A DNA stretch of 12,585 nt from Acidobacteriota bacterium (GTDB lineage Bacteria > Acidobacteriota > Vicinamibacteria > Vicinamibacterales > CAVVIG01): NCBI GenBank assembly GCA_003222455.1, contig QHWF01000060.1, positions 1 to 12,585 of the forward strand. Direction: 5' to 3'. How positions within the stretch are numbered: position 1 is the stretch's first letter; each line of letters begins with the position of its first letter. Positions 1 through 6,961 of this stretch are shown here, piece by piece. The notes beneath the pieces are model-generated. The model was not told the origin of the DNA, ran no database searches, and saw only the letters and a list, made by a program, of their open reading frames with translations. The translations under genes and the position numbers were made by a program.

Positions 1-2
1 AG

Positions 3-584
3 CAACGTCTCGTCCAGGATCTGTTCGACTACTCGCGCGGTTCGCGCGGCCGCCTGTCGATCCATCCGGTCCGGCTCCTGATCATGACGCCGATCGAGGC
101 CTCTTTCGAGGCCGTCCGGCAGGAAGCCGCCGCAAAACATATCACGTTGACGCTGGGACTCGACGATCCCGGCTTGCGCGTCTGGGGAGACAATCTACGC
201 CTGCAGCAGGTGTTCATCAATCTGCTGACCAACTCGATCAAATTCACGCCGAAGGGCGGCCGCATCACCGTGAGCGGCCGGCGCGTAGACGAGAAGGTCG
301 AGGTGCAGGTCGAAGATAACGGCGCCGGCATCGACGCCAATCTGTTGCAGCAGATATTCGAACCCTTTGCCCAGGGGCTTCCTGTCCGGGACGAGGCGCT
401 CGGCGGCCTCGGTCTCGGCTTGTCGATCACGCGCGAGATCGTGCTGCTGCACGCCGGGAGCATCGAAGCGTCGAGCGCCGGACCGGGGCGTGGCAGCACG
501 TTTACCGTCCGCCTGCCGGTTTCCGCCGCCCGCGCCGACACCGGCGGCACGGAGCGCGACCCTTCACTGAAGGTACGTGGTTGA
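3..584 (+). CDS. Sensor histidine kinase, C-terminal part (5' end outside window)
   Basis: This is the ATP-binding end of a two-component sensor histidine kinase, which autophosphorylates and passes phosphate to a response regulator. The frame is open from base 3, so the start and sensor domains lie upstream of the window. The first ~20 residues (LVQDLFDYSRGSRG) match the end of the second DHp helix. The HATPase_c domain follows in order, counting from base 3: N box NLLTNSIKF at residues 73-81, G1 box DNGAGI at 105-110, F box IFEPF at 118-122, G2 box GGLGLGL at 134-140, and the GRGSTF G3-like turn near the end. There is no receiver domain after the kinase domain, only a short polar tail of about 20 residues. 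The next gene is 157 nt downstream and is not a response regulator, so the partner is not visible. Family assignment is secure; the stimulus is unknown. Confidence 0.93.
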   Translation, partial: QRLVQDLFDYSRGSRGRLSIHPVRLLIMTPIEASFEAVRQEAAAKHITLTLGLDDPGLRVWGDNLRLQQVFINLLTNSIKFTPKGGRITVSGRRVDEKVEVQVEDNGAGIDANLLQQIFEPFAQGLPVRDEALGGLGLGLSITREIVLLHAGSIEASSAGPGRGSTFTVRLPVSAARADTGGTERDPSLKVRG

Positions 585-597
585 CTGCGCGCATTCG

Positions 598-616
598 TGC
601 GTTCCGGCGGAACGCA
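598..616 (+). terminator. Hairpin after the histidine kinase stop, possible terminator
   Basis: Bases 598-605 pair perfectly with 609-616 (TGCGTTCC / GGAACGCA) around a 3-nt GGC loop. The hairpin begins 13 nt after the kinase stop codon. No T-tract follows, so it could be a weak terminator or an mRNA 3'-end structure. The pairing is seen directly; the role is inferred. Confidence 0.35.
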
Positions 617-625
617 ATGGGCTTT

Positions 626-640
626 CACGTTCTGAACGTG
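626..640. promoter_or_regulatory. 15-bp palindrome upstream of the NHL-repeat gene
   Basis: CACGTTC-T-GAACGTG is a perfect 7-bp inverted repeat around one central base, about 100 nt before the NHL gene start. Its short centre suits a dimeric regulator's operator better than an RNA hairpin. No regulator is known here and no convincing -35/-10 pair could be placed, so the role is speculative. Confidence 0.25.
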
Positions 641-730
641 CGAGGAAGAATCGCCGTTCGATGCGTCAGCAGCCACTGTGGTGATGAGACGCCGCGGTTG
701 AATCGGATGTGACTCGGCTCGAGCTCCACG

Positions 731-736
731 AAAGGA
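731..736 (+). promoter_or_regulatory. Ribosome binding site fixing the NHL gene start at 742
   Basis: AAAGGA lies 5 nt before the ATG at 742. The in-frame ATG at 709 has no comparable site and would add 11 charged residues ahead of the hydrophobic export segment, so 742 is preferred. Confidence 0.6.
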
Positions 737-741
737 CAACG

Positions 742-1987
742 ATGAGGCACAACCTCGCCATCGGCACGCTCCTGCTCGCCCTGCTGGCCGGTCTCGCGAT
801 TGGCGCCCACCTGCTCGAGAAGCGGGCGAGCGTGTCGGCCGCCGGCAACGTCGCGCCACGATTCGAAGTCGATCCGCTGTGGCCGAAGCCGTTGCCCAAT
901 CACTGGATCCTCGGACAGACGATCGGCGTCTCGGTGGACGCGCAGGATCACGTCTGGATCATTCATCGCGCGGGATCGCTCGAACCCGGCGAGGTGCACG
1001 CGACCACGACTCCGCGCATCGCGCAGTGCTGCGCACCGGCGCCGCCGATCCTCGAGTTCGACCAGGACGGCAGCGTGATTGGCCACTGGGGCGGACCAGG
1101 CGCAGGGTACGACTGGCCCGAGTCGAACCACGGCATCACGGTGGACTACAAGGGCAACGTCTGGATTGGCGGCAATGGCCGGGGGCAGCCGCCGGCAGGC
1201 GCTCGAGGCCAGACCACCGGTCGCGGACAGCCGGGAGCGCTCGACGAGAGCCAGACGGCCGGTGTTCAGGGCTATTTCAACGACAGCATGGTGTTGAAGT
1301 TCACGCAGGACGGAAAATTTCTGATGCAGATCGGCAAGCGTGGCCAGAGCCGGGGGAGCAACGACACCGACAATCTCCGGCTGCCGGCGAAAACGTTCGT
1401 TGACAGGATGGCCAACGAGGTGTTCGTCGCCGACGGCTACGGCAACCATCGCGTGATCGTCTACGACGCCGACACGGGCCAGTACAAGCGGCACTGGGGC
1501 GCTTACGGCCACAAGCCCGACGACGCCAATCCCGGGAACTACGATCCGAACGCCCCACCGGCGCAGCAGTTCCGCAACCCGGTGCACTGCGCCGAGCTCT
1601 CCACCGATCGATTGCTCTACGTGTGCGACCGTGTGAACGATCGGATCCAGGTGTTCAAGCCTGACGGCATGTTCGTGAAGGAGACGTTCATCAACAAGGA
1701 GACGCTTGGCTCCGGATCGGTGTGGGACATCGACTTTTCGCGGGACGCGCCGCAGACCTATCTCTACCTTGCGGACGGCGAGAACATCGCTCGAACTGTT
1801 GACGACGTTCGGCGAAGGCGGGCGGCAGCCCGGCGAATTCTACGGCGTGCACAGCATCGCCACCGATTCGAAGGGCAATATCTTCACCACCGAAACCTAC
1901 CGCGGGCAGCGGGTGCAGAAGTTCACCTACAAAGGTCCGGGGCCAATCACGAAGAAAGATCAGGGGGTCGTCTGGCCGAAAAAATGA
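742..1987 (+). CDS. NHL-repeat beta-propeller protein, exported, frame broken near its C-terminus
   Basis: This is an NHL/6-bladed beta-propeller protein of the kind often annotated as resembling peptidyl-alpha-hydroxyglycine alpha-amidating lyase; the reaction is unknown. The start has a good ribosome binding site. A hydrophobic stretch at residues ~5-24 is a signal peptide or membrane anchor. Blade signatures recur: GVSVDAQDHVWIIHRAG, GITVDYKGNVWIGGNG, EVFVADGYGNHRVIVYDADTGQYKRHWG, and RLLYVCDRVNDRIQVFKPDGMFVKE. After YLYLADGEN (ending at 1785) the frame turns to nonsense. The expected last blade continues in the +2 frame from 1790: LELLTTFGEGGRQPGEFYG, then HSIATDSKGN and RVQKFTYKG, to TGA at 1987. 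Family members as I recall them carry about 10 residues between GEN and LELLT, whereas only 4 nt are present here. A deletion of roughly 26 nt therefore fits better than a one-base slip. It may be a recent pseudogene or an assembly error. Read straight through, the first frame ends at 2118 with no NHL character. Confidence 0.8.
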
Positions 1988-1989
1988 AG

Positions 1990-2424
1990 TCACCGCTTCT
2001 TCAGCGGGACCGCCGCTTCGGCGGCGGGCTGAAGGTCCGCACGCCACCAGACTTCCGAACCGGCCCGCTGCGCCTGGTTCGCGCCGATCACAATGACAAA
2101 GTTCGGTTCGATGGGTGATCCGTCGAGGACCAGCGCCGAGTATTTCGTCTCACGCGGATCGAGCGTCCGCCGGCCGGGCGCGACCTGGCGCGCCTTCAGG
2201 GCGCCGTTCGCGTCGAACACGAACGCCATCACGGTGAACTGCTCGAGCTGCGCCTCGGTGAGGTTCGTCGCCGAATAGAGAACGACCGGTGGACCCTCCG
2301 TTCCCTGCAGGACGGTCGCTCGATCGAGCCGCACCGGCGCGTCCGGCGCCTGGACCACAATCACCGGCCGTTCCGCCGGCACGGCCGCAAGCCAACCCAT
2401 CAAGGCCGCACTGAGCAGGGTCAT
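1990..2424 (-). CDS. Small exported protein of unknown function
   Basis: A 144-residue protein that I do not recognise. The start at 2424 is chosen because GGAGGAG lies 5 nt upstream and because the protein then begins with a short hydrophobic export signal (MTLLSAALMGWLAAVPA). The longer reading to 2568 adds a low-complexity, non-exported leader. The mature part is rich in short hydrophobic strands (RPVIVVQ, PPVVLYSATNL, FTVMAFVFD, NFVIVIGANQAQ), ends in a WWRADL segment and a basic tail, and has no cysteines or catalytic motif. An all-beta periplasmic or secreted domain is plausible. Its stop lies 2 nt from the stop of the convergent NHL gene. It is probably a single-gene transcript, because a long non-coding stretch precedes it. 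Confidence 0.72.
   Translation of the reverse strand: MTLLSAALMGWLAAVPAERPVIVVQAPDAPVRLDRATVLQGTEGPPVVLYSATNLTEAQLEQFTVMAFVFDANGALKARQVAPGRRTLDPRETKYSALVLDGSPIEPNFVIVIGANQAQRAGSEVWWRADLQPAAEAAVPLKKR
1999..2034 (+). terminator. Two-part hairpin with TTCG loop between convergent genes
   Basis: CTTCAGC (1999-2005) pairs with GCTGAAG (2028-2034), and CCGCCGC (2010-2016) pairs with GCGGCGG (2021-2027). The two 7-bp stems are stacked, with a 4-nt bulge on one side and a TTCG tetraloop read on the + strand. The structure starts 11 nt after the NHL stop and lies inside the 3' coding end of the convergent gene. It may end or protect the + strand transcript, though there is no T-run. Confidence 0.4.
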
Positions 2425-2429
2425 GCGTT

Positions 2430-2436
2430 CTCCTCC
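2430..2436 (-). promoter_or_regulatory. Strong Shine-Dalgarno site fixing the start at 2424
   Basis: Read on the - strand, GGAGGAG stands 5 nt before the ATG at 2424. This rules in the short form of the exported protein over the reading that begins at 2568. Confidence 0.75.
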
Positions 2437-2465
2437 GGCACCAGCGTAGCGCAAGTGGTCCGGCT

Positions 2466-2492
2466 GAGTTGTGGAAGGGCGAATTGTGAAGG
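2466..2492. repeat. Short imperfect tandem repeat
   Basis: GAGTTGTGGAAGG (2466-2478) and GAATTGTGAAGG (2481-2492) are near-copies separated by GC. They lie 40-70 nt upstream of the exported-protein start. This could be a decayed dispersed intergenic repeat or a pair of binding half-sites. Confidence 0.4.
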
Positions 2493-2597
2493 AGGAGTTG
2501 CGACGCGGGTGAGGAAGGGGGGACTGGAGAACGTCACGATCGAACGCAGAGGTCCGGCCTTCGCTCAAGGGACTTCAATGAGCTTCGGCCCGGCAAG

Positions 2598-2652
2598 CGC
2601 AAAGGACGCAGAGTAATAAAGGGATTACTTTGCGGCCTTCGCGGCCTTTGCG
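2598..2652. repeat. Hairpin-rich intergenic repeat (CGCAAAGG type)
   Basis: The outer arms CGCAAAGGACGC (2598-2609) and GCGGCCTTTGCG (2641-2652) are inverted with one mismatch. Inside, 2608-2617 (GCAGAGTAAT) pairs with 2624-2633 (ATTACTTTGC) through ten pairs, one of them G.U, around an AAAGGG loop. The right side repeats a GCGGCCTT phrase in tandem. The inner and outer pairings partly compete at 2608-2609. It resembles the degenerate CTTTGCG/CGCAAAG intergenic repeats I recall from several GC-rich phyla. That resemblance is from memory and untested. Confidence 0.5.
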
Positions 2653-2682
2653 TTCTACGGCGTCAGTTACTCGGACGCACTC

Positions 2683-2819
2683 CTAGCAGGTCGCTGAAAA
2701 AGGCCCCGACCTGAAGTTAAAACTGAAAAGCCAAAACAGAAAAGTGCGATTTTCCGCCTGCTTTTAACTTTTCTGTTTTAACTTTTCACTTCAGGCTGCG
2801 TTTTTCAGCAGCCTGCTAG
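2683..2819. repeat. 137-bp imperfect inverted-repeat element (MITE-like)
   Basis: The ends mirror each other. CTAGCAGGTCGCTGAAAAA (2683-2701) and the complement of 2801-2819 agree at 17 of 19 bases. Further in, CCTGAAGT (2710-2717) mirrors 2788-2795, and 2725-2745 mirrors 2767-2787 at 19 of 21, leaving a loop at 2746-2766 and a 7-nt insertion (2718-2724) on the left arm. The core is far more AT-rich than the flanks. No transposase is present and no clear target duplication was seen. The right tip overlaps the last 4 nt of the PrmC-like gene and provides its TAG stop. Likely roles are a non-autonomous mobile element or a strong transcript-end structure. Confidence 0.65.
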
Positions 2820-3655
2820 ACGAGTCGGCGGCGGCCGGCGATCACGCGTGCGTGGCCCTGGCAGTCGTTGACGGTCGTGACGGGATCGTAACCTCCCGTG
2901 CGGTCGAAGAGGATCGCGACCTGGCGTTCCTGACCGAGCCCGATTTCGAACAGCAGCGTCCCGCCGGGTTTGAGGAACAGGAGGGCGCCACGCACGACGC
3001 GCTGAAAAATACTGACGCCAAACGGTCCGCCGTCGAAGGCCGCACGCGGTTCGTGCGTCAGGAGCTCGGCGCGATCGCGATCGAGACGTCCGCTCGAAAT
3101 ATACGGCGGGTTACATACGATTACGTCGACGGTCCCTTCGAGTCCGCGTCCGCTGAGGGCGTCGAACAGGTCGCCCTGCACCACCTCGACGCGTTTCGCC
3201 AGTTGCAGCCGGCGGACATTCAACTGGGCCAGCCGCACCGCATCGTCTACCAGATCGCTGGCCCACGCACGCACGTTCGGGTTGTACGACGCGATGCCGC
3301 ACACCAGGTTGCCCGATCCGCAGCACATGTCGATCAGGCGATGCTCAGCGTCGACAGGAAAATCGTTCAACATCCGCAGCGCCGTCCATCCCAGGAGCTC
3401 GGTCTCGTCCCGCGGCACGAGCGCCCCCGGAGCCGCCGACAAGTCGAGCGCCATGAAGTTGACGCGGCCGGTGACATACCCGAGCGGCGTGCCCGCGGCG
3501 CGGTCCGCGGCCATGGCCAGCGCGCACAACAGGTGATTATTCTTGTCGGCCAGGTGTTTCGCCGCCTCGATAATCGCGAGCGCGTCCTTGGCGGGATTGC
3601 CGATACCGGCCTGCGCCAGAATCGATTCGACTCGCGCGAGAGCTTCTGCGCACAT
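2816..3655 (-). CDS. PrmC/HemK-family N5-glutamine methyltransferase-like protein
   Basis: A class I S-adenosylmethionine methyltransferase of the PrmC (HemK) type, 279 residues, close to the family's usual length. The helical N-terminal domain ends in GTPLGYVTGRVNF (residues 55-67) and PRDETELL (81-88), where typical PrmC has PRPETE. The SAM-binding loop is DMCCGSGN (109-116). NPPY (182-185) is the catalytic signature for methylating a glutamine or adenine amide/amine. HEPRAAFDGG (201-210) and a DCQGHARVIAGRRR tail are also HemK-like. True PrmC methylates release factors and is often beside prfA. Here the gene ends a biosynthetic-looking run, 19 nt after the DUF5916 gene, with only a weak ribosome binding site. 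It could be the genuine release-factor enzyme or a paralog with another target. Its stop codon lies in the inverted-repeat element. Confidence 0.85.
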   Translation of the reverse strand: MCAEALARVESILAQAGIGNPAKDALAIIEAAKHLADKNNHLLCALAMAADRAAGTPLGYVTGRVNFMALDLSAAPGALVPRDETELLGWTALRMLNDFPVDAEHRLIDMCCGSGNLVCGIASYNPNVRAWASDLVDDAVRLAQLNVRRLQLAKRVEVVQGDLFDALSGRGLEGTVDVIVCNPPYISSGRLDRDRAELLTHEPRAAFDGGPFGVSIFQRVVRGALLFLKPGGTLLFEIGLGQERQVAILFDRTGGYDPVTTVNDCQGHARVIAGRRRLV

Positions 3656-3674
3656 TGCAACGCCCCATTGCTTC

Positions 3675-5972
3675 TCAAAAACGAAGCAGATAACTGACCT
3701 TGGTGAAGAGCTGCCGATTGGTGACGGTGCCGGGTGACGACGTCAGCCGGAGGGCTGAGGGCAGGCCGGGATCGATCGCCACGTTTTCCATGCGGTTCGT
3801 GTAGCCGATGTAGAACGCCGTGCCGGGATGGATCAGATACGTCAGCAGGAGATCACCCGTCACGACCTTGGACCGCGTGTACTCGATCAACCGTTCGTTC
3901 GGCAGCAGTGCGTAATAATCGACGATCGATCGAACCGAGAGCGCACGCGTGAACTGGTAATTCAATTTCAGTCTGGCGATGTGGTTGTCGAACACGGTCT
4001 GCCGCCCGGCGGCGGCGACCGGGACGGCACCGGCGCTTTCGCCCAGGTGTGTAAAGAAGTAGTAGTTGTCGATCCGCAGCCGCTCGGCCGGACGCCACGT
4101 CCATCCAATCGACGCGCTCCTCGATTGGCCCAGGAACGGCGCGATCGCGGACGCGGGCGCGTAATTGACCGCCTGGCCGGTCGTGAACGACGAGGAGACG
4201 CCGAACGATTTCGCCAGTGAACTATAGACGCTCAGCTCGCTGATATTCGTCCGGAACCCGATCGCGTCGAACAATTCGTACGAGCGCGACTGGGCCACTT
4301 TGACCTGCGTCTGCCGTGGAAAGTTCAACACGAAGCTCGGATACAGGTTCCAGTCCTGCAACAGGTTCTGATGATCCCAGTCGCCGGAGACGGACATCGA
4401 CGGACCGAAACTAAGCAGCAGACCGCGGCCCTTCGGGTACCAGAGGTATCCGGCGTACTCGGACACGGCGCGAAGGTTCACGCGCCTGACGTATCCCATG
4501 TCGCTGCGGAACGAGGGCCCCAGATCGGTATAGCTCGTGGAATGTGAGAAGTGGCGTCCGCTGTAGTCGAATCGGGCCAGGTACGCCTGTCCTGAAAACC
4601 GCTTGCCGGCAAGCTCGGTTTCGCTGTCCATCATCTGGCCCGTGAAATACCAGTTGCGGGTCAGTTTCAGGCGCGTGTCGAACCCTGCGACGCGATTCGA
4701 GCTCGAGCCGAAATCGCGGCTCGTGACCAGCACGCCCGCGCTCGACTGCGATCCGAACTCACGCTGGAGACGGAACACCCCCGCACCGGCGCGATCGCCG
4801 TGCCGCGGATCGCTCGTCGCGACGAGCGCGCCCGGCGCCCGGTCGTCCATGACGAGCGCGCCGACCGCCCACTGGTTCACCTTGCCGGTGAGCCGCGCGC
4901 CCACCTGGGGCTCGATGATGCGGCGTGAATAAAAGAGGTTCACCGGCGTCTGGAAATAGCCGGCGTTCTCCATGAAGAACGGGCGTTTCTCCGGGAACTT
5001 CACTTCGTAGCGCTGGTTCACCGTGACTTGCGGCTCGTCGGACTCCACCTGGCTGAAATCGGGATTGGCGGTCACGTCGAGCGTCAACGCGTCCTTGATC
5101 ACGACCTTCGAATCGACGCCTCCGCTTTGTTCCGTCTGCGTGCGGAAGGCGGCGATGGAGCCATCGAGGTGGCGCGAGCCCGTGAACGTGCCGTACGGAG
5201 TGATCTGCACGTTGCGGCCCGGAGCCACATGATTCATCTCTTCAAGGGCGGCCATCTGGTTGATGAAGCCCGACACGCGCTGGGTGATGAAGGGCCAGTA
5301 CGCCTCTTCGTTCGTGCGCAGGATCTTGCGCCTGAGGGCGATGCCCCAGGTCTGCACGTCGCCGTTCGTGAACCGCAGGCTCTTGAACGGGATCGCCATC
5401 GACACGATGTATCCCTTCGCCGTCAGGCGTCCATCGGTCGTCCAGACGGCGTCGAACGTGTAATCCGTTTTCTGGCCTTCGTTGAACAGGCCGTCGCGTT
5501 GCAGGCCGAGCGGGTTCGCCTCGAACCCGTAGGCGTGGCGGCGATCGTTGAAGGTGTCGAGATAGACGCCGACGAGATCGTCGTCGTTGAGCTCTTCGCG
5601 CTTCGCCATGTGGCCGCGCGCGCCGCCGGCGTCTTCGCACACGAACACCACATACAGGTTCCGGTCGTCATACGACAGATACGCGGCCGTCGCCTGGCTC
5701 ACCGGCATGCCGTCGCCGGGCTCGCGCTGACGGAATCCGGTGACGACGGCCTCTGCTTCCCGCGGCGTCCCGTTGAGAAACTCCTTGAGCTGCGGCGGCC
5801 GCGACACTCTCGGCAGCCGCAGCTTCGCCACTTCGACAAACGCGGTCTGCGCCGCCGCGGGCGCGCGGCCTCCCCCTCCCTGCGGTGACGGCGGTTCGCC
5901 GCCTCGTGCCGGTACCGCAAGAGGGAGAGCCATCATCAGGAGTGCACACACGCGAAATCGGGTGCTGATCAC
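3675..5972 (-). CDS. DUF5916 outer-membrane beta-barrel protein
   Basis: A 765-residue outer-membrane protein of the DUF5916 type. The GTG at 5972 is chosen as start: it lies 2 nt after the nadE-like stop and gives a clean signal peptide (ISTRFRVCALLMMALPLAVPARG). The long upstream extension of this frame is antiparallel noise inside the nadE-like gene. A family-9 carbohydrate-binding-like domain spans roughly residues 45-240, with hallmarks AAYLSYDDRNLYVVFVCED, DDDLVGVYLDTFNDRRHAYGFEANPLG and FTNGDVQTWGIALRR. The middle has NPDFSQVESDEPQVTVNQR and FPEKRPFFMENAGYF, followed by alternating beta-strands. The last residue is Phe (VSYLLRF), as expected for insertion by the BAM machinery. The function of the family is not established; glycan binding or export is a guess. 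Downstream by 19 nt is the PrmC-like gene. Confidence 0.9.
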   Translation of the reverse strand: MISTRFRVCALLMMALPLAVPARGGEPPSPQGGGGRAPAAAQTAFVEVAKLRLPRVSRPPQLKEFLNGTPREAEAVVTGFRQREPGDGMPVSQATAAYLSYDDRNLYVVFVCEDAGGARGHMAKREELNDDDLVGVYLDTFNDRRHAYGFEANPLGLQRDGLFNEGQKTDYTFDAVWTTDGRLTAKGYIVSMAIPFKSLRFTNGDVQTWGIALRRKILRTNEEAYWPFITQRVSGFINQMAALEEMNHVAPGRNVQITPYGTFTGSRHLDGSIAAFRTQTEQSGGVDSKVVIKDALTLDVTANPDFSQVESDEPQVTVNQRYEVKFPEKRPFFMENAGYFQTPVNLFYSRRIIEPQVGARLTGKVNQWAVGALVMDDRAPGALVATSDPRHGDRAGAGVFRLQREFGSQSSAGVLVTSRDFGSSSNRVAGFDTRLKLTRNWYFTGQMMDSETELAGKRFSGQAYLARFDYSGRHFSHSTSYTDLGPSFRSDMGYVRRVNLRAVSEYAGYLWYPKGRGLLLSFGPSMSVSGDWDHQNLLQDWNLYPSFVLNFPRQTQVKVAQSRSYELFDAIGFRTNISELSVYSSLAKSFGVSSSFTTGQAVNYAPASAIAPFLGQSRSASIGWTWRPAERLRIDNYYFFTHLGESAGAVPVAAAGRQTVFDNHIARLKLNYQFTRALSVRSIVDYYALLPNERLIEYTRSKVVTGDLLLTYLIHPGTAFYIGYTNRMENVAIDPGLPSALRLTSSPGTVTNRQLFTKVSYLLRF

Positions 5973-5974
5973 GT

Positions 5975-6961
5975 TTAATGACCGAGATCCTCGACGAGGA
6001 CGGGTGACAGATGCTGATAACGCGTGGCCACGCGCTTCGAATCGATCAGCGCGTACACGCGCTCCGCCTGCTCCGGCGACAGTCCGGTGGCCGCCGCGAC
6101 GTCGGCGGGCGGCACCCCGTGGTTTCTGCCGAACAGACACAGATCGGTCTTCTCGAGCGACAGCGAGAAGTAGAACTCCTCCTGCGACTGCTCGAGCGGA
6201 TACGTGTCGGTCGTGGGTGGACGCGACCGGATGTCCGCCGGAACGCCCAGGTAATCGGCGAGCTGATAGACCTGCGACTTGTACAGGTGGGCGATCGGCT
6301 TGAAGTCGGCTGCCCCGTCGCCGTTCTTGACGAAGAACCCCTGATCGTACTCCAGCAGGTTGGGCGTGCCGGCCACCGCCATCTGATACCGATCGGCGTA
6401 GTAGTACTCGAGCATCTTGCGCGTGCGCTGCTTGAAATTGCTGGCCGCGACAATTCCCAGGGCCGCATCGGCGGTCAGGCGCACCTTCTTCTCGACACCC
6501 GCGGGCGATCGGGTGACGACGGAAAACACCGGATAGGCCGTACTGTGGACCAGATCCGGCAGCACGATCTTGCACTTGTATCCGTCGCCGTACTCCGGCA
6601 GGACCGCCCGAATCGCGTCATCCCGCCGGCGGTAGCAGCCGGCGCCCTGGAGGATGGCCGTGATGTCCTCGAGAAACGTGCGGATGCCGAGCGATTCGGC
6701 CATGAGCCGTCCGAGATCGAGGCTCTCGGGCGCACTATCCGCCTCCGGCATGAACAGCCCGATCACCCGATCGTGACCGAGCGCCCGCACGCACAAGGCG
6801 GCGGTGACGCTGCTGTCGATACCGCCCGACAATCCGAGGACGGCACCTTTCCGCCGCAACTGGCCGACGACGATGTCGCGGATCGCGATCTCGATGCGTT
6901 CGGCCGTCTGCGCGGCATCGATCTTCAGAACCTCGGCGGAAAACGCGGACGTGGCGCTCAT
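5975..6961 (-). CDS. nadE: NH3-dependent NAD(+) synthase-like enzyme with long internal segment
   Basis: A 328-residue ATP-pyrophosphatase of the NAD synthase family, which adenylates nicotinate adenine dinucleotide and amidates it with ammonia. The PP-loop is SGGIDSS (45-51). SNFKQRTRKMLEYYYAD (174-190) matches the conserved helix before the substrate site, and KNGDGAADFKPIAHLYKSQV (212-231) is the family signature. No glutaminase (nitrilase) domain is present, so free or channelled ammonia is needed. About 75 residues separate the end of the PP-loop domain from the 174-190 helix, longer than I recall for standard NadE, and include a CYRRRDDAIRAVLPEYGDGYKC-like stretch at ~109-130. The start at 6961 overlaps the ligase stop by 4 nt (ATGA), implying translational coupling. 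It may be the housekeeping enzyme or a pathway-specific amide-forming relative; the operon context favours the latter. Confidence 0.85.
   Translation of the reverse strand: MSATSAFSAEVLKIDAAQTAERIEIAIRDIVVGQLRRKGAVLGLSGGIDSSVTAALCVRALGHDRVIGLFMPEADSAPESLDLGRLMAESLGIRTFLEDITAILQGAGCYRRRDDAIRAVLPEYGDGYKCKIVLPDLVHSTAYPVFSVVTRSPAGVEKKVRLTADAALGIVAASNFKQRTRKMLEYYYADRYQMAVAGTPNLLEYDQGFFVKNGDGAADFKPIAHLYKSQVYQLADYLGVPADIRSRPPTTDTYPLEQSQEEFYFSLSLEKTDLCLFGRNHGVPPADVAAATGLSPEQAERVYALIDSKRVATRYQHLSPVLVEDLGH

Larger units (their letters stand above)
2425..2815. other. Non-coding intergenic stretch with three repeat structures
   Basis: No convincing gene is present on either strand in this ~390-base stretch. 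It lies upstream of the small exported protein and downstream of the PrmC-like gene, so it should hold the promoter of the former and the 3' end of the latter's operon. It contains a short direct repeat (2466-2492), a hairpin-rich repeat (2598-2652) and a long AT-rich inverted repeat (2683-2819). I could not place a credible -35/-10 pair. Confidence 0.7.

Noticed and set aside
625..1587. A 320-codon open frame on the - strand opposite the NHL-repeat gene
   Set aside because: The + strand shows repeated NHL blade motifs and a proper ribosome binding site; the antisense frame has no domain.
2425..2568. Longer N-terminus for the small exported protein
   Set aside because: The added 48 residues are low-complexity and would bury the export signal; a strong Shine-Dalgarno site supports the start at 2424.
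2425..2820. CRISPR array in the repeat-containing intergenic stretch
   Set aside because: The repeats are inverted and of different types, with no regularly spaced identical direct repeats and no cas genes nearby.
5973..6575. Upstream extension of the DUF5916 reading frame into the NadE-like gene
   Set aside because: The extension is a same-strand, out-of-frame reading of nadE. A GTG start at 5972 gives a signal peptide and a 2-nt junction.
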